DNA from: Siderastrea radians | Taxonomy: Eukaryota; Cnidaria; Anthozoa; Scleractinia; Rhizangiidae | Direction: 5' to 3' | DNA length: 64,000 bases | Assembly: GCA_964017195.1 (NCBI GenBank) | Contig: OZ024892.1 | Coordinates: 7,655,366 to 7,719,365 of the forward strand | Part shown: positions 12,850 to 25,100 of the stretch, piece after piece | How the letters are laid out: the number at the start of each line of letters is the position of its first letter | Position numbering within the stretch: the stretch's first letter is position 1 | Position numbers and translations under genes: made by a program | Notes under the pieces: model-generated | What the model saw: the letters and a program-made list of their open reading frames with translations, nothing else | Databases searched by the model: none | What the model was told of the DNA's origin: nothing

Positions 12850-15800
12850 TCAAGGAATTCTTCTGTACCCTCTTTGTATTGAACACAAACACACAGCTGT
12901 AGTGAGTATCACAATAGAAAGTCCAATCAGTGCAACTGGCCATAACACGCAGTGTATCACAACAGTCTTGTAGTGTTCTTTACTGTGATTCTCTGATACC
13001 ACCACATCCGGGTGTTTAGGATCATGGAAGCACGTGACCACCGTCCCAGGCCTCGCTCTCTTCAGCCGATACGTTTCCAGGTCTTGCGGTGAGGGTGATC
13101 CCAAGTTGCAGATTGTTGAATTTATCTCAATGGAACACTGAAATGAGGAAGTAGAAAATTAACCATTTAAACCCTAACAGTGACGAAACTGAAATTTCTC
13201 TTTACATCATCGCTAGTTGTTCAAACGTTCAAGTGATGAGAATAAAGGAAGTGATCACCAAGAATAAGATGTCTTGATACCCAGACAAATTCTCCTAACT
13301 AGTTCCCTAAGAAATGGTTGGAGAACAGTTTGGAGAATACGCATTTTTATATCAGGGCTTGACGGGTTAATGCAAGAAACGTCAGACACCTCGGTATAAT
13401 TTTATTTAGAGTTAATTTTCAATCTGTCAGACGTGGACAGCCTAAATATGAAATGGACGCTCTCAAGGGAAGCATTAAGGAGGCTGACGTGAAATCCTTT
13501 GTCAAGGCCCCCTCCTAAACAGAGATGGTAGATACCGAGAGAAAAATGCGGATAAGAATTCCCAGCGATATTCCTGGCGAGCAGTTCTCATGACTTTCAC
13601 CATCTAAGTCACGTGAGAAAGCTTAGTAGTGCTAATCATTTAAGAAAGATTCCGCGATACAATCGAAGGCTTGTGTCCTTAACTAAGATCGATAAGAAAC
13701 GCTTTTTATGCTGTATTTCTTTTCAGTACTATCAATCTATGAATTCGTACAATATGGAAAAATTTTTACAGTTTTGTGTTGCAAGTCGCCAAAAATTTTT
13801 CAGAACTTCTACGAGTACTGATTGACTCAGTAAGCCCCAGTTAAGTGAGGGGAGGTAAGCGGAGAACGCATGGGAGTCCCCTTCGTTAATTTGGCAAACT
13901 CGACATATTTGCACGCAACTCAGACCTTTTTGTTTATATCTCAGACATCGTTTATCGTCAATAACAAAAAGAAATAAACTCTCCCACCTGCATTTTAATC
14001 TTATCTTACCGATCATTTCTTGGAATTCTTTATCTATAAATATCGATTTATGAAGGTTACTAGGTCCTCTTAAAGGAGGATTATTTTCTGACGTTTCAGG
14101 CACTCGAAAACCCATCGTGCACCATCGTGCACCCATCGTGCATCGTGAAAACGCAAATCTGTGAGAATTTCTTAAGTGAAAATGTTTACAGAGGGAAGAA
14201 AAAAGGGGGTTGATAAATTTTAAGGCTCGATTACGTGGTAGTGTTCTTGCACCCTACGGAGACGAAAAATGTAAAGTGATTCATCTTTCCCCTTAGCTTG
14301 TTAGCTCACTTCATTAAACGGCTTGCAAAAAGTGGCTCTGCCACCGAATCGTGCGGAAGGCTCAACCAATAGAACCAGCTCGCAAGCTACAAAATAGTTT
14401 GCCATTACAGACCAGAAGTGCTCTTCCTTGGTTAGCGGTCTAACTGGATTTGCTTGTCTTTTTCTCCATTTTATTTTTCTTAAAAATTACATCCTGCAGT
14501 TATGTTTTGATAAATTCTTAACGTTGCATGGAGCAACCTTCGGTGTCACATGAATGGCATAAGGAACCTCGTGCTATTGACGAATTGTAAGAAGAGAAAC
14601 TACGTAATTGACCGGATATAGAATAAAAAAAGTCAATTAGTAAGAAACATTCTTTAGCTGGACAGCTTCCTTTAAATATGTATGTGCTTCAGGATCCTTC
14701 ACTCTCAACAGCCAATCAGAACCAAGTGCTAGAATCTGTATTACAATGTATTTTGGTGTGTTTTTTGTTTTGACTTTTTGGCTGATAAGCTCACAAGATG
14801 TAGATGGTAAACAGGAAGTAAAGAACTAATACGAAAGACATGAAATGAGTTTATGATCCAAAGACGAAGTGAATCGTTCGAAGGTCGCTCAAAGACTCTT
14901 GGGAAAGAACGAGTCTCAACATTGAGAAAGAGAGTCGGATTGGATTTAACTGTGAGTTCCCAGAAATAGAATTTTACGCACTAAACTAAATACAATAAAT
15001 CCCGGACGCACAAGAGAAACAAAAAAAATTGTTCGAGATAGCCTACAGTAAATAACTTCGAAACATTATCGATCCTGGCAAGGGGAAATGGGTTTCAGTT
15101 CGAAATAGCGGGGTGTATTGTAATTTATTGAATGAATAGATCAATCAATACATAAGCCGGGTAATTTTTTTAGCTTACCTTGGTTCAAATTGTTATACAA
15201 TTGTTGATTTAAGTTGTATAATGATATTCTTGATAATGATGAGCAATAACACCAATTACTCGATCTCTGAGACGATGTAAATTAAGTATATCCTGGGGGT
15301 AATCATCATGCATTGTGCAGTACATTAAGCTAAAGGGCTTACCCGGAGTACTATTCTGAGTGTGTCCAAATTTCATTTTCACCACCCCCATGAGAATTTA
15401 AAAAAAAGCTTCTGCTGGATAGATTATATTTGAATTGTCGACTTTAGGATTCTATCCACAGAATCACCTAAAATAGCATAACGAACAGTACCATACGAAC
15501 TTACGTACTCCTCAAAGCTCGTTTCATTTGAATGGTTACACTTTAGGATTTCATCCACAGACTCAGAAGTTAGAACCATCTTGTACAGCATAATAAACAG
15601 CACCACAGTAAAGTACTGCTCAGTAGCTTTCATTTGAATTGTTACACTTTAGGATTTCATCCACAGACTCAGAAGTTAGAACCACCTTCTACAGCATAAT
15701 AAACAGCACCACAGGAAAGTACTGCTTAGTAGCTTTCATACGAATCGGTCGCTCTTTAGGATTTCCACCCATCAGTGCCACAGAGCCAAACGCTTCAATC

Positions 15801-16480
15801 GTTGGGAACACCTTGAACGGCATACTGAGAAACAGTATGCCACTGGAAAGCCGCCAAAAAAGTATACTGTAAAAATAATAAGCACTGGGCAACCGAAGGA
15901 AAGCACCGAAATACTTGCAGAATCCGGGTACGTCGCACAGTAAGATTTCCGCTTAGTCCCCAGAAACTGATTATGCATATAGTTTCAGTCTTTACTAAGT
16001 TATATTAATAATTGCTGTTCGTTAAGTCAGGAATAGTATGAAGGGGGTCTATGCGGAAATCTTTCTCACGAATCGAGGTTTTACTGGAAAGCCGTTTAAT
16101 AAAAAAATATATACAAGAAACTGTATGATCTTTACCTCGTCATTTAGATGGTAAACGTCTTTTCGAAGCAAATATCCGTCTTTTTCATTTCTAGCCAAGC
16201 TCCCGTTTATGACCTCGTCCGTAGCACTACCACACAACACGAACACTTTCAGGCATAGAACATCATTCTCGTTCCCTTTACTACCACAAGTGCACAGTTT
16301 TCCACCGAACATGTCGCATGAAAATTCGCTGTGCGTTACGTTGCAAGTCGTTTGTTCGAAGCTTAACCCTTTCCGAGCAGGAAACACTTTAGTAACGGAC
16401 AAGACCATCAGGCAAATAAATCCCGTGACAAACGTCAAACTCGCACACGATATTGTGATTTTCAGGTAGCGTGCGTACAT
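12850..16480 (-). CDS. BK-channel beta-subunit (KCNMB)-like membrane protein A
   Basis: Two exons on the minus strand: 16136-16480 (115 codons, phase 0, donor GTAAAG) and 12850-13137 (95 aa plus TGA, acceptor tttcag), for 210 aa. Residues ~8-30 form the first membrane helix, followed by VFPAR at 32-36, Cys46 with an N-glycosylation site, CLKVFVLC, then CSIEI at the start of exon 2, CFHDP and a second helix preceded by VLWP. Order and spacing match vertebrate KCNMB proteins (PCLxVxV, a CSYIP-type cysteine, CYxDP, a xLFWP-type entry to TM2; ~190-280 aa). These modulate Slo1 calcium-activated potassium channels at the plasma membrane. The channel partner is inferred. A close paralogue lies at 21248-30615. 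Confidence 0.72.
13210..13320 (-). repeat. Interspersed repeat copy (also 22345-22465, 55655-55800)
   Basis: The core GATGAGAATAAAGGAAGTGA with a following TCAC recurs as its reverse complement at 22405-22435 and 55700-55725. Shared flanks include ..CTTGATA and AAATTCTCC. It lies in the intron of the KCNMB-like gene A, just upstream of exon 2. Confidence 0.65.
13321..15427. other. Intron sequence without recognised features
   Basis: Intron of the KCNMB-like gene A. Apart from a short CATCGTGCAC repeat at ~14112-14146, I found nothing supportable. Confidence 0.4.
15428..15740. repeat. Tandem repeat, 106-bp period
   Basis: Two nearly identical units start at 15525 and 15631, the next unit begins at 15737, and a diverged unit lies upstream (~15428-15524). 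The shared core includes CACTTTAGGATTTCATCCAC and AACAGCACCACAG. A related fragment is at ~23575-23665, in the intron of the other KCNMB-like gene. The period is not a multiple of three, so a conserved protein is unlikely. Confidence 0.8.
15770..15970 (-). pseudogene. Relic of a KCNMB-like C-terminal exon
   Basis: On the minus strand one frame reads SYCATYPDSASISVL, and after a shift of frame near 15893 the next reads SAYYFYSILFWRL followed by a hydrophobic stretch. Together these imitate the C-terminal part of BK beta subunits: a cysteine, a xxDP-like turn, SVL, a SLFWP-like entry and TM2. No single frame carries both parts, so if the similarity is real this is a broken exon. It sits in the intron of the intact paralogue A. 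The match is short and could be chance. Confidence 0.35.
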
Positions 16481-16698
16481 CTTGTCAAACTCAGCGGAAA
16501 AACTCCGCCGGAGAAAACTGTTTGAAATTCACGGTGTTGGTAATGTTTTGAAAGCGTATTTGGATCGCTGTTGTTTGCTGGGAAAGCAAACAGTAAAAAA
16601 AGTAGTAATTATAAATAGCTTGGGGCCGAGAAGTGATAATATTTTGCCACTTGTAAATCAAATCCAAATTAACCGATCAAGTGTTGGTCATTCTTTCA

Positions 16699-16706
16699 TG
16701 ACGTCA
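16699..16706. promoter_or_regulatory. CRE-like site upstream of KCNMB-like gene A
   Basis: A perfect palindromic TGACGTCA lies ~220 bp upstream of the ATG at 16480, with a second half-type site TGACGTCC at ~16727. This is the consensus for CREB/ATF factors. Position fits a proximal promoter, but an 8-mer can occur by chance. Confidence 0.35.
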
Positions 16707-16759
16707 CATTCTTTTATTCCCGCCCATGACGTCCTTGTCAATTTATAATGCCTTCGACA

Positions 16760-18054
16760 AGCGAAAACTGGCAGCGATCAAAAAAAAGGAAAGAAAAGAA
16801 ACAGGTTATGAAACAAAAGCACTCCGTGTTAACAGGCGTTAAAACTACAAGCATCATGATCACGGAAACACTTTAAACTTTACGTGTCCCCTATAAAGCA
16901 GTTCGATGGAGAGTAACTATCGAATGCAAGTAGCTACAAGTCGAATAACAGTGCCCGCAGGAAGAATAAAAATAAGTTGTTGGTTTTTAAATATAGACCT
17001 TAAAGTTTGTATTTGCCGATGATGTTGTACTATCCGGCCTCAGCTCGTGCGCTGGTATGCATGAGTTAAGGCCAAATAATAGTCTATATCATCTATAATT
17101 AAATCGATCACTGATTGTCATCTGTATTATCTTTTTTAAACAACTATAACAAATGGCGGAAAAGTGAAAAACGGAGCGACGTTTTGGCGTCATCTTGACA
17201 CCGAAACCGGTCGCTCTTTCGCTTATTGCCCTATTCAATTGTATCTCAAAAATTTTAAAGTCTTAAAACAAAGATCTAGAAAAAAGATGAAAGTTGTATC
17301 GCATTGACAAGAGCGGTGACATATATGCATCCGAGAGAAATTCTATCCTAGCAGCAAGCTCTGACTCGACTACAGGTTCAGTCTAGTAACTTATAATAAA
17401 CTTAGCTAATAAATGGCGATCAAGCAATTTATTGTAAACTGATAAGAACTATTAAATGTTAAAGTTGAGTTGTAACAAGAAAAAAAGCAATCACGATTAT
17501 ACAATAAATAAAATAAAATTAAATTAATAAAAGGATTAAACGTACAAGCGGAAACTTGCATCAAACTATGTATGCATGGCAATTTGCCCAGATCAAGAGA
17601 TCAGTCGATGCGTGACCTTCTCGTACCGGGCGGCACGAAAACGTTAAAGGAGCTATGTCATGGTAATTTCATTCATTTTTGTGATCTGACAAAACTACTC
17701 TCACATTGAAGGAAACCTCAAAATAGTAGTTTCCTAAAGTAGAAAAACACCAAAGAAGTAATAGTAAACCAAACCTAAACAAGGATGGTTGCGATCAGAG
17801 GGAGATTAATACGGATTACGAATGACAAACGAAAAAAATTGCCAATTTTTTCAACATGCGTTATCCTTGACGTAGCTATTTTAATATTGTTTATTTTAAC
17901 AACTTTTGCTTGAATCTGAGAGATGTGAGAGCGCAAACTTTTCACGTTTTCAAGGACAGTCAGCTTAAGTGATTTATACGGTTCACTCAGACCAGGAAAA
18001 ATCGATTCTCCGCACCGCTGGAATAGGCACCTGAACAGGGAAAATTGGGGGTGA
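16760..18054. other. Intergenic interval
   Basis: I see no gene or clear repeat. An FADDVVL-like string at ~17015-17035 on the plus strand is too short to support a reverse transcriptase. Confidence 0.4.
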
Positions 18055-18300
18055 ACAGTTTTACATTCTTAAATAAATAAAATAATAAATAGTTCTGATA
18101 GATAGCTGTGTTTTTGTTTGTTCTCTTTATTGTTGCAAACAATAACAAAGCATGGGGCACACGCTTCACCAACCCGCGGTTAAATAAATAAATAAATGAA
18201 ATAAATAAAGAAAGAAAGAAATGGATAACGTTCTGGTAGATAGTTTTGTTTTTAATTGTTGTTTTTGTTTTTTTCTTATCTTTGTTGTTGCAAACAATAA
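18055..18300. repeat. Local duplication with AAAT-type microsatellites
   Basis: Two copies of a ~120-bp segment lie head to tail: each has an (AAAT/AATA)n tract, TCTGRTAGATAG, a T-rich stretch and GTTGCAAACAATAA. The first continues into CAAAGCATGGGGC at ~18147. In the second, the equivalent sequence resumes only at 19108 after an 805-bp insertion. Confidence 0.75.
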
Positions 18301-19105
18301 TAGGGACTTTAAGATACGGTGACTACAGACTACGGACTACGGACGGGAGGTACTTTAGGACTGGGACGAGACATATGTGTTCTGTTGTCCCCACCGTCGC
18401 AAGCTCACGACGGTGCGTAGTGGAAGGATTTCACGTAGTACAGCGTGGTGTAGTACGAGGAACTGAAGATGGTATGAAAAAGTAGTCTAAAGTTAGAAAA
18501 ATGAGGTTTTCTTGTACTGTAACGCTTGAACTACAAACCGGTACGCATTTGGAACAATTTCAAGTGCTTACGAACTCAGAACAGCGAAAAATGTACGGCT
18601 TACTTTGTTTACTGATTTTGACCGCCGCGTTGTTTTCCAGAATGAAATTAAATTTGATGCTTTGAATATAGCTTGTAATATCAACTCTTCTCTGTGCTCT
18701 TTCTAGACACAAATGGCTTCCCTTCAAGTTGAGAAGTAATCAATTTAGTAAAATATGTCAAATTTGCTTCTGAAGTAGTTTTGCAAGCGAAGTAATTTGA
18801 AAAGCGAGCCCTGAAAATTTGATTAAGCTTCCACGCAAGCCTCACGTGCAATTGCATTTTGAATTGCAGTGCGACGATTACAAATCAAAACCAGAGCATC
18901 TCGAATCTTTTTAAAAGAGATTTTGTGTCTGTTTAGTGTAGAGTTGACCTTCGCTCTTCGTTCGTAGTCTGTTGTCTGTAGTCTGCTGTCTTAACTTCGC
19001 ATTTTCGCGCCACTCGTTGTGTAGTCGGCCCAGTGTTTCAGCCAAAGAAAAACGCGCGTCCAACCGTAGTCCGTAGTCCGTAGTCACCGTATCTTAAAGT
19101 CCCTA
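18301..19105. mobile_element. Terminal-inverted-repeat DNA element (805 bp)
   Basis: The left end TAGGGACTTTAAGATACGGT and following GACTAC/GGACTAC motifs are mirrored by the right end at 19060-19105. Sub-terminal copies of GTAGTCTG and ACGGACTACGG occur on both sides. No transposase frame is present, so it is non-autonomous. The sequence inside the termini is flanked by TA, which could be a 2-bp duplication or part of the ends. Confidence 0.75.
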
Positions 19106-20395
19106 ATAAAGCATGGGGCGGGCACACACTACACCATACCGACATGCGCACAGCCACATCACCCGGACAGTGGCAGCAATGGACAGCTGTTTCGTCCTTG
19201 TTAGGACTCATTAGCGAGGGCAGTACCATGTGACTATATCACATACCCCCGTCCCCCGAGGGACTGGTATTTTTCAGTTGCTAAGGTTTTCTCAGGTGCA
19301 AATAGGAAAACTCCACGGTGTGAGAATTACATACAAGTCATTCTGCAAGGCCTGCGGGATTCGCAGGTCATGAATTCAAACGGGAAATCTGCATTCTACG
19401 CTGTGCCTCACTGCGTTAAAAGCAGAATTCAGAGAGGAGAAAATTTACGAAGCATAGCATTCATGGACTTTTCATGGACGCTACTTTCTGACAGAATGAA
19501 GCGGATGACAGCGTTTTGCAGGGGAAAAGGAAAAAACACCAAAGTCAAAAGTAGGGCGAGGCGTATTGGCAACACTGGAGACTACAGATTTAAATCGAGG
19601 TAATTCTTCCGAATGCTTCTTTGTAGTTGCCTTGGTCACGACCACTTCAGTTCTATAAGGATGCGATTGGTAAAATTGTCCCTGCTCGGTATTATACTGT
19701 AATTATGCTTTGGGGGACCACTCCGAGGGGAACATGTCGAGGAGAATACGTCGAGGGGAATATATTACATTATTATTCAACAAATTGTCACTATGCCCAT
19801 ATATGGTGAGGAAGCCCTCAATATCTGTCATCCATACATGACAGATATCCTGCGATATACGTAAATGACCATATTAGGAAGTGCACTGCAGAGTTTCTTT
19901 CACGGCTTGTCTGGCGGCCATTTTGAAAAGCGAGGCAGTTTGAGCAGTATTCTCCGGAAGTTTTAACTCCCAGGAAGAAACTTTTTACGATTAAATGCTC
20001 TCAAAAAAGTAAAAATGTGTTTGCTTCAGCTTACAGAGATATCCAGAGGTTGACTTGGAATTTTCCTAATGAGAACTCAACCAAGAAAATGCTATTGCGG
20101 ACGAAGCAGCTTACTTGCTCACGGAAAGTTGTAAAGTTAAAAAAGACTTTAAGATTAATTCACAGGAAGAGGACTTATTCTCTGTAAGGTAGCAATATTT
20201 TATTTACTTTGTCTTGTCAGTTCCAAACATGAGTTTGTATAGAAGTCCTTTTAAGTGAACGGTAGTAAACTTCGATTTCTTGTTCGTGAAGTTTTGTTTT
20301 GATGTTTATTATGTGTTGCTAGCTTTTAGCGTTTTCATCATAGAAACATAGTTTTTCTGGTTATGAAAATGGTAGTCGATGAGAATTTGTTGAAT
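19106..20395. other. Intergenic interval
   Basis: No supported gene. A short perfect hairpin (arms 19821-19831 and 19838-19848) is the only structure seen. Confidence 0.4.
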
Positions 20396-20523
20396 AATAA
20401 AACAATTATCCTGCTCAATATTGCGGAACATCCCCTGATTTAGCCAACTCGGCCTACAGCCTCGTCGGCTAAGTATCAGGTGATATTCCGCGCGATTTCG
20501 CAGGAAAATTGTTAATTATTGTG
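20396..20523. mobile_element. Small palindromic MITE
   Basis: The two halves of this 128-bp segment pair imperfectly: AACAATTATCCTGC at the left with GCAGGAAAATTGTT at the right, then GCGGAA with TTCCGC, CCTGAT with ATCAGG, and TTAGCC with GGCTAA. Confidence 0.6.
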
Positions 20524-21247
20524 CTATCGTTATCAGGTATTTTCAGCTTCCCCTGTTACAATCAAAGACGCCACCACCTTTTCAGACAGTGAATAAAGAT
20601 CAGGGGTTTATGTAATATGTTGCCCTGAAAAGAACAAAGAAGAAAACCGAGCAACTGAACTGAAAAATAATAGTTGATCAAAATTATGTAGTTTATTAAT
20701 AATCTGCTATCAATTAAATACCACTAATTACAAAAATATAAACATGTCTTTTTCAAAATCTAATACAAGCAGTTCTCCATTCCACAGAAGCTTGTTCAGC
20801 CTCGAGCATTGCTCCATCATTGGTCATTGATTACTCCTTGAACAAGGAATTTAAAAATGTCTCGAAAAATATGTACAATCAATTTTTTAAAAATCTATTT
20901 TCATCCGTCAAAAATTATCAAGTCGACGTTTCCATGTATCTTACATCATAATCAATACAACTTCATAACGGTCGAAGATGACAATTTGAATGAAGACTTT
21001 TTCGCAAGACCTCTTTTTACGGACCTTAAAGCAACTCTCCAAGAAGCAAACGTTAAAAATGCACGAATTTTATGCCATACGGCATGCCAAAATAAAAGGG
21101 TAAGATTTCGTTTTAAAAAATGTTGAAAAATCCGAGCTGAATTGAGGAAAATTCTGTTCTGTAACGTTTCGTTGCAGCGGTCAAGACTTCACCCACAGAC
21201 TCAAACAAGTTATATTATCCGCATTTCAGGTGAGAATATGGTTTCTC
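20524..21247. other. Intergenic interval; 3' flank of KCNMB-like gene B
   Basis: A plus-strand frame at 20857-21126 is open for 89 codons but has no recognisable motif, and I do not call it. The 3' UTR of the minus-strand gene ending at 21248 should lie here. Confidence 0.35.
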
Positions 21248-22129
21248 TCATAGTGTTGTCTGCTGTAGTGACGTACGCGAAATTCCTCGCAGTCGCTCGT
21301 ATTGACTTCGAGGAGAAAACATACAAGCTGCCGTTGCTATGACAGCAACACCCAGCATCACAATAGCCAGCGGCCAGACCACATTGTTCAGAACCAGTTT
21401 GTTATAGCTTTCTCTCGAGGCTTTCTGGCGGACGATTTGATTGGGATCTTTAGGGTGGTAGTAGCACTGAAGCGGTGATCCTACAAGATTGCCACGCTGA
21501 AATGACTGCAAAAGGTGTGGCTTCGTTTTAGTTTTGTCCATGCATTCTTCTGGTTCATAAGTGCACTAAAATCAAAGAGTGATCAAGAAGAAATGTAATC
21601 AGTAAAGACAAAATCAGTAAACCCACACTGAAGGGACTTGGAAAAACTCTTCATACTAGCATTACACTAATAGTTCAGGTAGACTTACGTAGTCAGATCA
21701 GCCTTGCTGCTATGTTTGTCATTACAAGAACTATGTCCGCTATTTAAACAACAGAGTTCTTCTGTCAAAGGCCCTATCGTGTTATATGTTGCCCAAGAAA
21801 ATATGATGTTCACAACAAATATTAACCCGAGAACGTAGTTCAAGGGCTTATATTAAGTTTGAACATCAAATTTCCGAGGGAACTTATCACACATAGGGAG
21901 TTAGACAGAATGACTCTATTGTTTTTATTGTACAACGCTAAATTTTGAGCGAAAATTGCCAAAAACGGGCACTACACGCTGATAGGCGCCGCTGAGGAGA
22001 GACACTATCGCGTCACGTGATTGATTTCGACTAATGGGAGTACGCCAAAATTTAGCGTTGTACTATAACGGCTTTTAGTAACTCTTTGAAAATTGCAAAG
22101 CACAAACTTACATTTACATAACAAATAAA

Positions 22130-22176
<47 letters not shown>

Positions 22177-25100
22177 TTAACGAACAGTTTTGTTTTAAGA
22201 CAATGTACCAATGCAGTGAAACTTTTAATAAAAGTCTTTGACTCTTTGGCCACGGATGTTCAGGATGGAAATTCATTACATATCTTCTTGATTGGTGCTC
22301 TTGGGGCATTTTGTGTGAGAGATAGAAGGCACTGTTTTCCATACATTTCTTATGGAACTAGTAAGGAGAATTTGTCTAAATATCAAGACGTCTTATCCTC
22401 GGTGATCACTTCCTTTATTCTCATCACTTCAATGTTTGAGCAAGTAGTGATAATGTTAAAAGAAATTTCATTTTCGTTTAGTTCTCTATATATTTCTCGC
22501 ATCTCCTCTGGTACCAGAAAGACTAAAAATCTCATAATTTCTAACTCATCCTTTTTGGACTGGATTCTTGCGAGGCGTGAAGTACCGGAAGCGTGGATTG
22601 CCCCGCGCGAGCCTCGCAGTCCCTCTCGATCTTGCTGTAGTGAAAACTCGTTCTGGAATGTTTGTTCATATAGTTAATCGCGTCGGTTGTATCTCTGGTC
22701 GTGGACCACCTATTTAACGGACTGCACATTGCAGTCTAGCCACCAAGATAAACACTACGTCTTTTTTGCCAACAGCTGTCGTGTAAAAAGCAAAAACACG
22801 CAAGCTCGCGCAACGCTCGCTCTCGCTCTTTGTTCGAGTGACTCGCTTCATGCGCAAAAAGAAGGATTGCTTTGCTAGTTGTTGAGCGGTCATAACGCAC
22901 TTGAACCTGCAGGACATTGCGTACATTTTCTTGTCGAAAATTAGATCAAGATTTAAAAGCAAACAAAACTATATATCAGTCTCAACTCGTTTAGCTACAC
23001 TCTTACACTCATGATGAACCACTTCAAAATTTATCGGATTATTGAACGTGAGAGAAGTACGTAAACACAAGATACGAGTCACGCTCAGTGTGCAAGAGTC
23101 ACGTCCAAGGAGAAACCGCAGTCAAAACTAGGCTGTATACACTCTTTTTTGTTATAAGAACGCGTAAAATTTGGCTGAGCCTGAGGATGTTCTTATTTTA
23201 GCCCATACATTTTCTTAAATCTTGGGGCAAATCTCAGCCTCAACTGACGTTGTTATAAAAATGGTTCTTATAAAAAAACAAAAAAACAGAGTGTAAGTGA
23301 ATATACCGTATATCTCTCCTTTACCGCATGAAAAGTAACCACACATAAAACGCGACTGACAATGAAACCATTTTAACTGCTCTTTAGTTGGCAGTAAAGA
23401 TCAAAGGGCAAACATTGCATATATGACATATATTGCCTAACTTTTACATAACAAAATGCAAATGGTTGACAAAGTACAATTATTTGTGTTTTGTAAAACC
23501 ATCATTAAATAATAAATAAATAAAAACCGACAAGTTCATTAACTGGCTGGAGCAAAGTATTTCATGGTTTTAACACAGGCAAGTACTACTCAGTAGCTTT
23601 CGTTTGAATTGAACGGTCATACTTGAGGTTAATCCTTGAACAGCGCGTAAAATATAAACAGCACCACAGGAAACTAAATGAAGCAAAGAGGTTATGAAAA
23701 TACGGATTTTTTTGTAGGAGAGTTTTTTGCCTTTCTCGATCACCAAATCATTCGGCATTTCGCACGCTTCGCACGCTTACACTGTCGTTACCACGAGTGT
23801 TAACAAATCTTCTAGGGCATCTGCGGCCGCAATGTGCTTACATCCCCCATCTCTACCACCTTTACACTTATATCTTGCCTGAAGTACATCTCAGTAGTAC
23901 TCCTTTCGTTCATCCGTTTTGATTTTCATGAAAGGCTGCACTTTGGCTTCATATACACGGACACCCTCTTGATTCAACTGAGCAGTTAGCAAAGATTCCA
24001 CATATAAACCATCATTGAATAAGCGATAATCGTCACATGACTTGTAAGCGGCTAGTCCCTGCTTTTCGTAAGCTGTGGAGTGGTAAATTAAATTAATTAA
24101 GTTAAAAATGTCGTACAACCCAAACGGCGGCGACGAGCTGAAGTTGTTCAAGGTCTTCAGGGAAAAATGGTTGTATCATGATTTGTTAAATTCTCTGCAT
24201 CATTGGCTTGATCTTTTTCGAAGTCTGGATCCACTGACAAAACCATTCTTTCGACTGCAGAGGCGATTTCCACTAGCGAAGTTTTTAAATATCCGCTTAC
24301 TGAATTGAAGCTGAACCTCCACGCTCCTGCAAATATGTTTTAAGTTCTGCCACATTCATGGCGTTGAAGTCACTCTTATTCTTCGGCTTTGACACTTTGA
24401 ACGTGGAACTATTCGAGTTTCAAAGACTTTAAGTAATGGAATAAACGGTATGCCGAGGTATACTAGTGTGGCTTCAAATTACAGGAGGGGAACTCCGATG
24501 TAACCAATCCCTATACAACGAAGGATATTTTTCAGCCTGATTTCACGTTTTCACGCAGATTTGATTGTCAATCACAACACATTGTATCATACCATCACCA
24601 CTGATACCATCACGAAAAAGATGCTTATCGCAATAAACTCTTGGTTATTTGAGCTACTAGTTTGTGCGTATGAGGTCAAGTGGCTGATTTCCGTTGAATA
24701 ATAATAATAATAAGACAAAGCACAACAAACAAACAAACAAAAACAAAAACAAAGAAACACCTGTCACGTACAGAATATTTACCGTCATATACCTTCAATA
24801 CTAAAACATGGAGACAAATTGGAAGATAGTCATACACTTTCAAAAGTTGTTGATTTGCCTTCCCATTTGAATAATTCTGTCAAAATGTTGATTACTCAAG
24901 ACAAATTGTTTCTGAGACACCTTTGCCTGCTAATTGACATCCGAAGTATAACGAGCGCTTTATGCGCCGATCAATTCGAAACTTCAACATCCCCCCCGGG
25001 CATACCCCGGGCATTTGACTGTGCATCGTGCCCGGGGAGGGGGGAATTTGAACGTTGTGTTGAAAGGGTGGGGAATTTGAACCGGATTTATCTCTTGTTC

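Noticed and set aside
17010..17060. FADDVVL string resembling a reverse transcriptase active site
   Set aside because: No other RT motif lies nearby and the frame is short, so chance is the simplest explanation.
20857..21126. 89-codon plus-strand frame as a gene
   Set aside because: No motif, no paralogue and no supporting splice context beyond a weak donor-like GTAAG.
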